A stretch of 64,000 nucleotides of DNA, taken from positions 3,402,738 through 3,466,737 of the forward strand of contig NC_052404.1 of the NCBI RefSeq assembly GCF_009389715.1. Direction: 5' to 3'. The stretch comes from Phoenix dactylifera. Taxonomy: Eukaryota; Streptophyta; Magnoliopsida; Arecales; Arecaceae. Position 1 is the stretch's first letter, and each line of letters begins with the position of its first letter. The translations under genes were made by a program, and so were the position numbers. Under the pieces are notes generated by a model. It saw only the letters and a program-made list of their open reading frames with translations. It was not told the origin of the DNA and did not search any database. Positions 9,961 through 23,700 of this stretch are shown here, in pieces.

Positions 9961-10676
9961 GATAGATAGAGGGGCTTTATAAACTGTAAGTGTTGCTGGT
10001 GTTTGCATCTTAGTGTGACTCCTTTGCTTCCATGTTTGGGTTGAAAGCTTTTTTTTGTGTTGGTAGTGGCCTGACTTTGTTCCTTTGGATTGTGTTGGCG
10101 AGTGATTGTTTTGCATTGTTGTGCCGTAATTTGGCTTGAAATTCATGACAAATGGAAATTTTCTTCTGGAATTGTGTGTAAAAATAGGTTCCCTTTGTAG
10201 GAGAAAATAGGTTTAAACAACTAAGTATAAAATGGCAGTCAAACAAGGGTGCGTCTTAGATCCTCCATGCAGTTTACGTTTCCATTGCACTTTGATGTGG
10301 AATCCATGCAATATTAAGATTCTCATCTAAGGCAGATTTAACTAGAAAAAAGAAACTTCCATAACTATAATAAGTTATTTTAGGATTCTAGAACCTTTCC
10401 CATTATGTTTTTTAATAAATCTCTTTTTGTGCAACTTTGAATATTAATTCAATTTCTCAATTTCTATTGGTGTAAAATCAATAAACATGAATAAGGAATA
10501 AATCTAGAGGAATGTTGATTTTTCTCTAGCTTTTACATCATCATGACATCAAAGGCGCAAAGTAGATGTTTGGCTTTGTAAATAGCTTTAGATTTCCAAA
10601 CCTATATAGCAGAGTGGCAAACTCTCTCTACATTTAGTTAATATGTCTTATATATATGTTTTATTCTTATTTTATT

Positions 10677-10716
<40 letters not shown>

Positions 10717-11775
10717 GGCGGGAGGGGCAGACCTATTGATCGATCTAGCTGCTCAACTAGTTAACACTTTCATATTTACATTATATAAAAAAATAAAAAA
10801 AATCTAAAAAATATTATTTATTTATATGAAAAACAATGTAATAAACCTAGCAGACTTTCAAAGATCTAACTCTCTGACCATGCGAGGGCACTAGATCACG
10901 TCAAAACTATATAATTAAGCAACATGGGCAAGAGTGGTACGGAATAGGACCGTTTTGCTATCGCCCCATTGTCCCAAGGATATCTCCCATCTCAAATATC
11001 GTGACGGTGCAGAACTAAGGTACATCTCGTTCCACAGAAAAATTGAGACGGTCCCATCCCATGGAATTTAAAACGAAAGAGATGAAGCTGACCGGTGCTT
11101 GATATTCTTTCTTGGTGCAGATGATATTTGTTTCAGAACTAGCAATAACAATTCTTGGTCACATTTAAACTAGGAGCCAGTAGCGTCTTTTGACAGAAGC
11201 GACATCAAGCATTCCAGGTTCATTCAGATGAAGAAACAAGCTTTGTTTACATATTGCTCCAATTAGGAAGATAGGAATCTTCCTAACTTTATATTTTTCT
11301 TTAAGTTCCCACCATTCTTCTTGAAAATCTCAGTAGTGGGCTCAAGGATTTTAGGTGCCAGTCTTTTTCTTAATTGATAGAAATGGGTCTATAGAAACTT
11401 GTTCCGAGGCAGCTCAAGGATTTTAACATTCATACACTAGTTTCCCAAAGCTTGTCGTAGTGAGAAGATAAGTCCTCTTGCACAGGTGACATTCCAGCTG
11501 CTTCGACTACACCACATACATCCAATCTACCGGGAGAAAAGAACGATCAGCTCTTTAACATTGTATCAGGGCACCAACATTATATGTTTCCAGTTTTTTG
11601 CTTCAAGAGATGCATCTGCAATTTTGATAATATTATAGATCTTTGAAACTTAAATTAATATTTTATAGCAACAAACTCTACAATCCCGGGCAAGAATTCC
11701 AGTCTTATACTGCATAAGATGTTCCAGCGAATCCATTTTACCCTCCTAGCTGACAGCTACACAGTGTTCACAGAG
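9961..11775. other. intergenic sequence between DUF247 and FY 3' ends
   Basis: The two genes converge here. The sequence is AT-rich with no supported gene. It holds a run of 29 G residues (10687-10715) after a T tract. The two genes' 3' untranslated regions must lie here: DUF247 from 9961 and FY below 11776. Exact polyadenylation sites cannot be called. Confidence 0.5.
10687..10715 (+). repeat. poly(G) homopolymer
   Basis: There are 29 consecutive G after a T-rich run (about 10670-10686), then GC-rich CGGCGGGAGGGG. The length may be inexact, because such runs are hard to assemble. It could form a G-quadruplex. Confidence 0.8.
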
Positions 11776-14700
11776 CTATTGGGGTGCTGATCCATGAGGA
11801 AGTGGTGGTGGTGGTGGTGGTGGAAGCCCCATATTGCCTCCTAGAGCCATGCCAGGAACCCGAACATCCATCATTCCAGGCTGCAATTACCAATTCAACA
11901 GCATTAGCTAAGAACAGATTCATCCCTCAAAATAGTTGGCCACAGATGAGGTCATAAGCAATGTTGAATCAACTAATAACTTGGCAAAATTCCATTTACC
12001 GAGTTGGAGGAAATAAATGATCGTTTTGTACCTGATAAGCATTTAATCCTGGAATTGGCCCTATTTGCCCAACTTGTGGCCGGTTAAACATGCCACCAAG
12101 CGGAAAATTTTGTAGCCCAGCTGCATTCGTTGCACCCTGAATATTTATCCCATTTGCAAAACCTCCCACAGGAGGAATATTGCTGGTAGTAACAGGCCCT
12201 GAGTGCATCTGATTAAGGCCCATCATGCTTCCTTGTGGCATTGGGGAGAGCATCTGATTTCCTGAACCTTGCATCAGCTGAAATAGTAATGACAGCAATT
12301 AGTACATGCGGACACACAACGTTTATAAGATAACCAACATAAAAATAAATGATGTCTTACTTCCCAAATATTTTCAAAAACCACACAATAAACTCTCTCA
12401 TCACATACTTTTCATCTACCAGCCAACCATTGCATTGATAAATCACAGACTTGTATATATGTTCTATAATCAGTTGGCTTTCACCTTTCAGATTACAGTA
12501 AAAGTAGGAAATTTGTGATGAATTCTAATGCATAAGATGATTTAAGACAAAAGATGTGAATTCTTGCATTACTAAGGAGTTACACTTGACCATTGGATAC
12601 ATGAGCAAAATGTAATGCGGCAGCAAAGGCAAAAAGAACAGGCCGGCAGACACTAAAATCTTGCACAGATATCACATAGCAAATAAGAGTGCAGAACAAT
12701 GGTTTGAATTTTTATCAGAAAGAAAGAAAAACTGAAATATTTTGGATTCATGCAGAACCAATTCAAAACTGCAGTCACTTTCAATCTGGTCAAGACTAAC
12801 TCGTGGCCAGATTATTGTACATTGGCCAAACTAAAAGACCTCTTTACATCTTTGAGCTTGCTTTTAGGTGATGAGTTAAGACTGAAGAAAGAATTTTTTT
12901 TGAAAATCATGCTCGGGTTTTACAATTATGAGTTGCACGGTGGCTTGGTTGTAAGCTTCCAGGAAAATGCAAAGATTTTGAACTAAGTTATAACCTTGCT
13001 GTTTCAAATTGATGCAACTAAAAACAGCTCATAAACTTTCCTTAAATCTTGTAAAATGAAGTAAAATGAATAAAATTTACATCCTTAACAGTTCCGACAG
13101 AAGAAGGGAACAACTAAATGGAGGCATGGTTTGTAAAATGCTAACTAAAAATTCATTGAAGTTCACAATAAGATATTTTAATGAAATTCTGACATCAAAA
13201 AAATAAAGGATTATAAATAACTTGAGATGTTTAACAGTTAAATAATCATGTAACTAGGATAGGGTAGTACCATTGGATTAGGCAAAGGTAGGGGCAATGA
13301 TGGAGCCATTGACGAAGGCATGGGCATGGAGCCTGGCATTGATGAGGGAATGGATCCAAGAGGAGGAAGCTGCAGAGGCGGAGGGCGAGGTCCATGAGGA
13401 TGCTGAAGAAATGGCAAATGTGATTGCGGCGGTAGCTGAGGCAGGTTCGGTGGAGGAAGTGGCAGTGAAACCATTTGCTGTGAAAATGACACTTGTTGCT
13501 GCTGTTGAGGTGGGCCTTGCTGGGGAATTTGCTGAAATGCTTGTTGCTGCCCGGATGCCAAAAGGGATGGATGGGGACCTGGTGGAAGAGGAGGTGCACC
13601 ACTAGGAAGAATACCCGGAATAGGCTGCCTCTGCTCTCCTTGATCTGACCCATCAAGAGATGGAACAGAGAGTGGCATTGCAACTCCAATACCAGGAATA
13701 GTTCCTTCATTTCGCGACAATCCAGGAGCAAATGGTCCTGGAGTTTGTGGAGGTTCTGGTACTGGGAAACCACTTATTGTACGACCAGCAAGGATAGCAT
13801 TTTGATCACAATGACCTAGAAATAAGAAACATAAAGAATCGAGGGTAACTTTTCTGATCTTCAGATAAAAATAAACAGTTATCCATGTGAAAAAAAGAGG
13901 TTGTCCTATTTTCAAGGAAAGCTATCAGTATTTTAAATACTGCTAAACTGAAAGTAGAATGGAAGATAGACTGCATGTAAGCAATAGTGACTTGACTCTG
14001 ACCAATACTATATTTATCACGACTAGTATCTCCAGGCCTGTTTCTGCACCAAAACTTTGTTGTGTGATCATTGCTACCACTGCAGCAAAACGCTTAATTA
14101 GTAGCAGATTAACCATAATGAAGATGAGAACATTTGTATAGTTAATAAAAGCAAATAAAAAGATATATTAGAGATCAGACCAAAGATACACAAGAAAACA
14201 GTTTAGCATAAGATAGTGTCTGCATTATTATTTGCATGAACTTAGCAAAAGTAATTTTTTGGTAACAAGCAAAAGCTTTTTTCTAAAAGTAGGTTAAATT
14301 TTGGTGATAAGATAACGACACTTAAATGGAAAGGAAAGACAAGAAGTGATGATATCTAGCAAAGAATTTATACACACGCACGTGTGTGCACATATTAATA
14401 AGGTCAACTATATGTAACTGACAGTAGTTATACGCTCAAATGCGAATGAAGTCATTTAAAAAGAAAAAAGGAAAGAAAATATAGTTAGCAAAAGCTCGCA
14501 TGAATGAGTCAAACATCTAGAGCTGCACAGACTAGATATGCCACAGCCAACATGGCCTGTGAACATTCACCCAGACCCAATTGTTTAATTACATACATAC
14601 CATATCATCAACAATCAATCAGTAACAAGAAAAAGGTATATCTCATGGGCATTTATTTCACATACAATAATTGCTCAAGAAAAGAAACAATACTGTAATA

Positions 14701-17700
14701 AGCAAGGTATGCCGAACCGATACCGGTAGGCGTATCGAACCGGCTCGGCCTGATTTCTGACTCCGCACGCTTCTTTTTTTTTGAATTACCTCTCTTTTCA
14801 AATTTTTCTATGAATTTAAATCTAATTTAATGTTTTTTTGTTTTTTTTATTTTTTTCATGTTTTCTAATGTTTCTATGATTCCAATTTAAGCTAAATGAT
14901 GCATCTTATTGCTTTCAAATGGTACATCTTATTGCTTTCAAATGATACAAATCATAAAATAAACAACATAAAATATCTTCAAATTAAGATACAATCAATT
15001 ACATACTTTTAAAGCATTCTCGGATATCTAAAATTGGATTAAGTGGCGATGCCTCTCGTAGATATCCGAATCAACATAATCAGAAGGCACATCAACCCAC
15101 CCCTCTAACCAAGCAGTGTTGTAGTCTTGTATACTCATCCTATAAGAAACAAGCATCAGGTTATAAGCACTCTGGGATCTCTCGCTGAAGCTCTGGCTCT
15201 AAGAGGTGTCTTTTAGCTATGGAGGGGCCCATCCAAATATGGATGCAGCAAAATCCGACCCGTGAGATACTCCGGGCTGCATGGGTAGTAGCCATCGGAA
15301 AATGACTCCGACGCATCATATCCATATCCGTATAGGTCATAAGCTGCCTGAGGCCGTAAATAATAAGATCCAATATACGACCTAGAACTGGATACGTCTA
15401 TGGATCCTACTCCACATGCGAGGTCATCTGCAGTCGCATCCTGTCCTCCTGAACGACCTCGAGGAGCCCATCTCTTATATACAATGATATCCTTGCGAGC
15501 TCTATCAGATCGTGGACCACGATTCCTATCCTATGTAGCATACGTAAACTGTAACTCATCGGTGTATCAAAGATCAGCCTCCGGCTGTCTCATAAGCAGT
15601 ACCATACTGTTCTCCACTCTCTCCATGGCTAGCAGATCCATGACCACCAGAACCTTCATCGCTGCTGCTCCAGGTCTCCTTATCGACACTCTCTACTGGG
15701 GCCCTTTCTTTTTCTATTTTGGTTTGCTGGACAACTGCCTTCTTACCCTTCGTGCCCCTTTCTGTCTGGCTATGTCGCCCTCCTGACCGAGTTGACCAAG
15801 GACCGTAGTGTCCTCGTCTGGTCAAATCAACCACAACGGGCACTGTGGCAAAAAAAATTGGAATCGGTGTGAACTAACGAATTCGCACCAATTCCTAGCC
15901 ATACCGAACGGAACCGGCCAGTTCCGGACGGTTCAGGCCGATTCCGGCCCGATACCACTTGGTTCCGACGGGGCCAAAACCAATTTTTAAGGCCGAACCG
16001 GACCTGTCAGAGATCGAACTAGTTCGGTACGGGATGAACCAGCCGGTACGGGCCGATTCAGCATTCCTTGGTAATAAGTACTAATAAAAGTGAAAACTCC
16101 AAGAGAAAAAATACTCAGTGGACATTAAAAAAAAGAGATGGAAGGTATCAGCTATACAAATATGCATAAAAACGAGGACACATGGTTAAACATGCAAATA
16201 ACAATAACTAAATGCATGCTATTGATAACAAGAGTAACAAAAACCTACACATATAATAACATGAACAGGGATCTCAAGGCAAAAAGTAAAGTGAAAAGTT
16301 GATATGCAGAAGAAAACCAATAACATCAGCAAAACCAATCAAATCAATGAGATACCTGCAAAGTAAATAGCCAATGGGATGCCAAGCTAGATCCCAAACA
16401 CTGTTATCATGTGCACCAGGAATTTCAATCTGAGGAGTTTCATGCCTGCACAGAACAGTCATTAATAATAACAGAAAGCAGAATGCACCAATTTCATACG
16501 AGATAACAACAGCTAATTAAGAATTGCAACAGATAATACAGATCAAGAGCAGGTGAATAATAAGAACTGAAGAATGATGGGATGTTTCATACGAGCTTTT
16601 GCCTCTAATGAATCATGCAGCAATCACATGTTACATAAGCTGGAATAAGTGTGGTGTAGGCCAAATATATAAGAAGTAAAGAAGAATGATGTCATTGAAG
16701 ATGGCTTACCCAACAAGCCAATGAAAGATGGATCCATCAAAACTCCCACTGACAAAGTATTCTTCGTGAAATGGATGCCATGCCAGAGCTAGCAAAATAC
16801 AATTCCAAATGGTGAGTGTATGCTACAGCAACAACATAAAATAAGACAACATATTTTTTCAAGCCTCACTGATGTTGAAGAATAGAAAAACTGCATGGCA
16901 TCAAATTCTATCTAAACTTCCTGTTTCACATTGAAAAATATGCTTCATGCATCTTAAGATATCTTACGTTTAAATGCATTAATGACTAAAAAACTAAAAT
17001 CAGACGAACAAAAAATGAGGTGATACCTATCCTTAGCCTCGAGGATGAGAAAAACAAATACATATACAGCAAAAATTGGTTCTACACCTGAAATCAGATT
17101 CCACAAAACTACTTTCCAGTAATATACCATTCCATGTACCAGCAAGCTTAAATTTGAGGTTATATTTTGCACTTTAGCAATGTTGTATATACTTGAAAAG
17201 GGAAGAAATGATTATAAATGATATTTTATTTGTTTATAGAAAATAAGGAAGGCGTATTGGAGTATATCTGTCACATATGTTGCAGCAACAATAATGTAAA
17301 TTTCCAAATCCAAATCAAACTATATTTTTGCAAACAACTATGTGCCTGCGTCCCTCCGTGCATGTGCCCTGCAATTATGACAAGATAACAAAATAACAAA
17401 AAATATATCTAGAACTATTCACTAACCAGTCACATCCTTGCTGTGTCCACGAAATGATTCAAGCTCTTTCATGGATCTAATATCATAAAGCTGAAATCAA
17501 TAAAAAAAATTTATAATTAATTAGTGTAAATAATTTAAAATATATATATCCAAAGAAGAGCATGCACAAGATATGGTTTCCTTGAAACATTTCATGTCCC
17601 AGAAAACACATAATATAGGAGCTTCGAAAAAACACATCATAACTACAACTAAAAGTCAATCGGGGTTGTGAGAGTTCGAATTCCCATCAAGAATGTAATG

Positions 17701-20700
17701 CTAAACCAATTACTTAACATGTTGAATAAGCATCATATGATGTTCTTCTTCCCTCATTAAGGTTCTAAAATGTGGCTGTGAGCAACCAGGGAATTATTGC
17801 ATAGCACCTAGGCAACTTGTATATTGGGTGGAAGAGGAGGACAAGAAGGGACGTAGACAAATAGATGGTCATAGCAGAGTGGGAGGAGGAGAAGCCAAAG
17901 GAAAAGGTGGAGGAGAAGAGGCAGGGTAGGAGAGAGAGAAGGAAGATGAGATGAGGTATGGCGTGGTACTCAACTTGCATTTCTACCTGATCCACATATC
18001 TGCCCAGGCTGGTTAGGCTTAGGCCAACATAGTACTTGGATAACAATTATTTCTGGTTGCATAGCTTGGCCGCCTAGCCCCTTTGCCAGGCAACCAGGGG
18101 ATGCATATGTACATCGCCGCATTAATCACTTATTAGAACAATGACTCCAATAGGTCCAGAAACAAGTTTTTTTTTGGTAAAAAAAAGTTTTCATTAATTT
18201 CATTTCAGGACCATTGCCAACACACCCTCTTAAAGAATGTGCCAACACTTTTCCCTCATAAAAATTCATTCAATTTTATTTACGTACGTATAGACACATT
18301 TGTAAACTCGTCAGAACTTATTTATGCATAGTTTTTTCCTTTCATGCACTTCTGTTTGTGTTGATTCATTGGTGTTGAGGTGTCCAGGGGTTCCTTAATT
18401 GCATCTTAAACTTCTTAACATTTTATTTATGTCTTGAACCTTTTGATACAGATAAAAACACCTTTTTTGATGAATAAAACAAGGATTCCTGGGTGGTTAT
18501 CATAAATCACAACTATGGAGCCGTCAATAAACTAAAGTCGATGTTTGTTATATATAGAATTATTATGTAAAGATATATTTTAAATATTGTTGTATCCCCA
18601 CTATATCTGTACCTTTTAAAAAATTGTCTTATCAGCATATTCTTATGTACCATATCCATATTTCGTATATGTGTCCGTGCTTCGTAGTAAAGGCCCGGAA
18701 CGTTGAAAGGATGGAATCAACAAATTCAAAAGGTGACGAAGATGCACTTAATTATCTGATCATTAGAAGCAGTCATAAATCACAACTATAGAGCGTCAAT
18801 AAACTAAAGTCGATGTTTGTTATATATAGAATTATTATGTAAAGATATATTTTAAATATTGTTGTATCCCCACTATATCTGTACCTTTTAAAAAAAATAG
18901 TCTTCTCAGCATATTCTTATGTACCATATCCATATTTCGTATATGTGTCCATGTTTCGTAGTAAAGGCCCCGAATGTTGAAAGGATGGAATCAACAAATT
19001 CAAAAGGAAACGAAGATGCACTTAATTATCTGATCATTGGAAGCAGTCAGCACTCAGTTACCATGTTGATTGTATTTTATTTATGTCTTGAACCCTTTGA
19101 TACAGTGTACAGGTAAAAATATCTTTTTTGAAGAGTAAATCAAGGATTCCTGCATGATTATCATAAATCACAACTGTAGAACCAACAATAAAGTAAAGTA
19201 AATGTTAGCTGTATATATCTAGAATTATTTATGCATAGAAATCTATTCTATATTGTTGCATCCCTACTATATTTGTACCATTTTAAAAAAAATTACTTAT
19301 CAACATATTCTTATGGATCAAATCCATATTTCATCAATGTGTCCATGCTTTGTAGTAAAGGGCCAGAATGTTGCAAGGATGGAATCAACAAATTCAAAAG
19401 AAGGTGACGAAGATGCACCTTAATTATCTGATCTTTAGAAGCAGTCAGCACCCAGTTGCCATTTTGATTCCATTTGACACAAAGTACTGTATTTTTGTGA
19501 CCATGGCTGCAAATCAAATGTATCATTAACCAGAACGCATACTTTTCATATATAAAAAGCAAGACGATAACAAAACTATACTAACAATGAACAGAGCTCT
19601 CTTCCTGTTTTTGCATCCCATAGTTTCACAAGATTGTCTTTGCCACCTGTTGTAGCACATGCAAGCACAGAAAAATAAATAACGTGGAAAATCTTGGAAG
19701 ATGAGAAAATCATTACAAACAGAACAAAGATATAATAACACACCTGAAACCAGTAAAGATTTTGTTGGATGCCAATCAACACTCTTGACATCCCAACCAT
19801 GGCCTGTCTGAGTTCAAAGCACATATAAAGGAATCTTAGGTTACTTATGCAAGTTCCAATCACATAATTAGTCGTCTCATTTACTAGCAAAAGAACAAAA
19901 CATCATGATGGTTTTAAAAGTAAAATGGCCCATAAAATTGAGAGAAGTTTGATGAAAAATGTAGACAACAAACCCAAAAAAGGGTACTCCATGTACAATT
20001 GATATTGCCAAAATATGGGAAGTACAGTATATAATTTTCTTGGTGAAGCTCAAACTCAGGAAGTCGACCAAAAAAAAATTAAGAGGAGGAGGATCCTCTT
20101 TGCAATTTAAGGATAATCAGAAGTAAAATGGCCCATAAAATTGAGAGAAGTTTAATGAAAAATGTAAACAACACAAAAAAAGGTACTCCATGTACAATTG
20201 ATATTGCCAAATATGGAAACTACAGTATATAATTTTCTTGGTGAAGCTCAAACTCAGGAAGTAGGCCAAAAAAAAAAAGAAAAGAGGAGGATCCTCTTTG
20301 CAATTTAAGGATGATCAGAAAATGTAACTACAATTATATTGGTTTGAGTAGGAAAGAAATTTCTAGATAACAGTATCTAGACAAGTCTGCCAAAAACTCC
20401 AACTGAGACCAAATTCATAGGCTACTTAATATATTTTTTCCATGTCCAAAAGTTATATGGTAATCTGATCGGCAGAGAAAGATACATAAAAGTGTATGTA
20501 CATGTAAGGGTTGAAACGTGGCCAGACCCGGTCAGGTCCCCATGCAACCCGGTCCCAGCCAAGACAAACTAGGCCACGCACATGCCTGAAAATTTTTTGT
20601 AGGGTCAAGCTGAAGCCCAACCCAAGCCCAATCCAGCCCAAAGCCCAAATAGGCCCACCCAGCCCAACTCATAAAATCTTTTCAAGCTTTAGGCTATGCC

Positions 20701-23700
20701 TATGCATAAAAATATTTGGTAGGATCACGCCCAAGCCCAATGCGAGCCCGAGTCTGGCTCAAAGCCCAAATAAGCACTATCTAAATCGAGCTTGAGTAGG
20801 CCCAACCTGAGTTCGAGCCCCACGTGGTGGAGGATGGAGGGAGGAGAAGAACAAGGTCGAGGAGGGGCAAAGGAGGATATGAAAGCAGAGAGGAAAGGTT
20901 GGGGGAAGGGGATGTGCAAGAGGAAGGGGAGGGCTAGGGCACAAGGAGGGGGAGAGCGAGAGATAGAGGAGGTTTTAGAAAACCTCAAACCCTAATCATT
21001 CTAATCTAAAGGTACCCAAACCCAGAAAGAAAGATTAAAGCATCTAATCATATGAAGAAGATTAAGAAACCCTAGCAAGATGCCGCTTAGAAAATTTTAA
21101 AAATCAAAGGGGAAAAACAAACGAAGTAGATGAACACATTAGGGACCCAAGCCGCCGTCAAAGTTGAGCAAATCGAAGTCTGGGCCAGCAAGGAGGTTGT
21201 TGGGCTAGATAGGCAGCCACCTCCCAAAACCCACAGCCCAAGTCTTCTTGGAGCTAGGAGATGGATCATAGTAGGTGACAGAGTGGAGCTTGGAGCAGGG
21301 AGAGGAGGCATTAACATTGGCTTTGCCATCCTCATCCATAAGATCGTCACCCTGCGGCTCGAAGTCCACCACCTCCATGTCTGTGGCCTTCACCACCATC
21401 AAGAGGGAGGAGATAGAGGGGAAGAGGAAGGGTGGGGGAATGGGGATGGGCTAGAGGAGGGAGAAAAAGGATAAGGCACAGGGGGGAGAGAGAATGGAGA
21501 GGAAGGGTGGTTTGAGGGGGATGGACATGAGGGAGGGGAGGGCTAGGGCATGAAGAGAGGGAGAGGGAGAGGGAGAGAGAGAGGCGAAAATGGGACGCAT
21601 AGGGGGCAGGGGGAGGTAAGGATGGAAGCATGGGGGCGGGGGTAATGGGTTAGGGTTAGCGGGTGGGCCATGCTAGGCTTGGGCTACGTTGGATCTTAAT
21701 TTGGCTCTACAATTGAGCTCGAACACTCTCAGTCTAGTACCAAAGTCCGGCTGGAAGTTGGCCCGGCTGACGGGCCTCGGGCTAGCCCAGGCCTATTTCC
21801 AACCTAGTCTGTGTGCATGTTTCCTCCCTTCTTGTGCTTCCTTCGCAAGACTAGTAATGCCACTACAACATAACGGCCATAGATGCCCCTTTGTTGATGC
21901 GTTGAAGTAGAAAGTCTGAGTTTTCTACTTACATATTGCGATGTAAGGGAAGAAAGTAAAGATCATAGTTGCATGCAACACAAAAATAATAAAAAAAGCT
22001 TTCTTTCATTTAGGGGAGGTAAGCAATCACACAGATCGGTCAAAAGCTAAAACTAGATCTACTAAATCAGCCTTATAGTATTATTTAACAATGATAAGAT
22101 ATGTTTCTCTTGTTGAAATCAGCATTTTGCTGTATCATCTAACGGAGAAGGATGCATGCATGTATGGACTAACAAAAGCCAATGTGAAAAAAAAAAATTA
22201 CAGATATATACGCAGTTTCAACAAAAGCCAACATCGAAAGAAGCTGCAATATGAGTAGTCAAGTAACAACTTTAACTCAAAGTTGCATACGGAATAAATT
22301 TGCAACATTACCAGTTAAGGATCTCTCCTCTTGGCACCTTGCAAAATCCCAGACCTTAACAGTAGTGTCATCAGAGCAGGAACAGAATTTTAAATCTGTT
22401 CTAGAAAAACTGTTGAACAAGTGTTAGCTTTACATGACTTGATCCTCTTTGTACAGAATAGCCAAAAATAAAAAGCCAAGGAATATGCACCTTAAGTCCC
22501 GGATTGATTCTTTATGGGCAGATTTATTTGCCTTGACATTGTTCATGTTATTTTGCCAATACCTAAACAACAGTTGACAAGCAAAAGATATCTGATGCAT
22601 GAGAAATAAAACAGGCTTCAAGAATATACTGAGCGATGGTAGAGTAACAGCAGTCAGATCTATCATACAGGAAACTTACTTGATTGAACCCCCATCATCA
22701 CCAGTGACCATCCAATTCTCATTGTGACTCCAAACCATGGACCTAATAGCATGATCATGAGCCTGAAGCATAAATGAGACTACTAAAATAAGTCAAGCTT
22801 ACTCATGAGAAATGGATAGCTTTCAAGGGAAAAAACAGATGTCATTAAATACCTGAAGGATCATTTCAAAGTTAAAAGATTGTCCATTCCAAAGAGTAAA
22901 TTCGCCACTTTGTGACCCGGTTATAAGACGCCGCCCTGTAGGGGTCCACTTTATACCCAAAAAAGGGGTTACAAAGTCAAATGAAAAAAATATATCTTAT
23001 TTATTGTAGACAAAGAAACCAAAAAGACAGAATTCATATCTGAAAGCGATGTCTAAAATGGAAATCAGGATTTTAGAAGCACGGTCATGTTAGTGTTTAT
23101 GTACCGAATTTAGAAAACCTAAAGTCAACTCCTTAATATGAAAGGGATGCAACAGGCTCGGCAAAGGAATCCATAACTCAAGAGACTGCAAGGGTATAGC
23201 TGTCTAACTAGGGTAAAGAAGAAATAGAACCACAAGCAAGGTTTCAAATACTGGCAGAACAGGACAATATGAGTGGCACCGTACCATTCCTGCAGATTTC
23301 CTGAACCAGTACACTGTGTGTTTCATATGGTATGCAATCCTATACCATATGTTGGTACCTGGAACCATATCGTTCCAGCAAAAAATCGGTATGAGATCCA
23401 ATACCAATATTTGAAACCTTAACCACAAGTAAATGAAACAGGAAATAAAGGTAACTGAAATTCAATGTTACGCTAAAACTAACAGAATCTGCTTAATTTC
23501 AAATATTTCAACTTCTTTAACAGTGTAAACATTAATACCTATTAGAAAATACGACTATATCAAACTCGAAACAGAACACTGATTTATCCATCCTAATTGA
23601 ACGGTCTAATCCACCAAAACTTCCATGATCTGAAGGAATTTACCGTCTACATATGCATCCTGGATGTTTTACAGTTATTTATTTAGTACTGCTTCTGCAA

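Noticed and set aside
20507..21800. Possible 8-bp target duplication TGTACATG/TGTGCATG for the GC-rich insertion
   Set aside because: One mismatch, and the required end would not match the inverted-repeat boundary, so it is not used as evidence.
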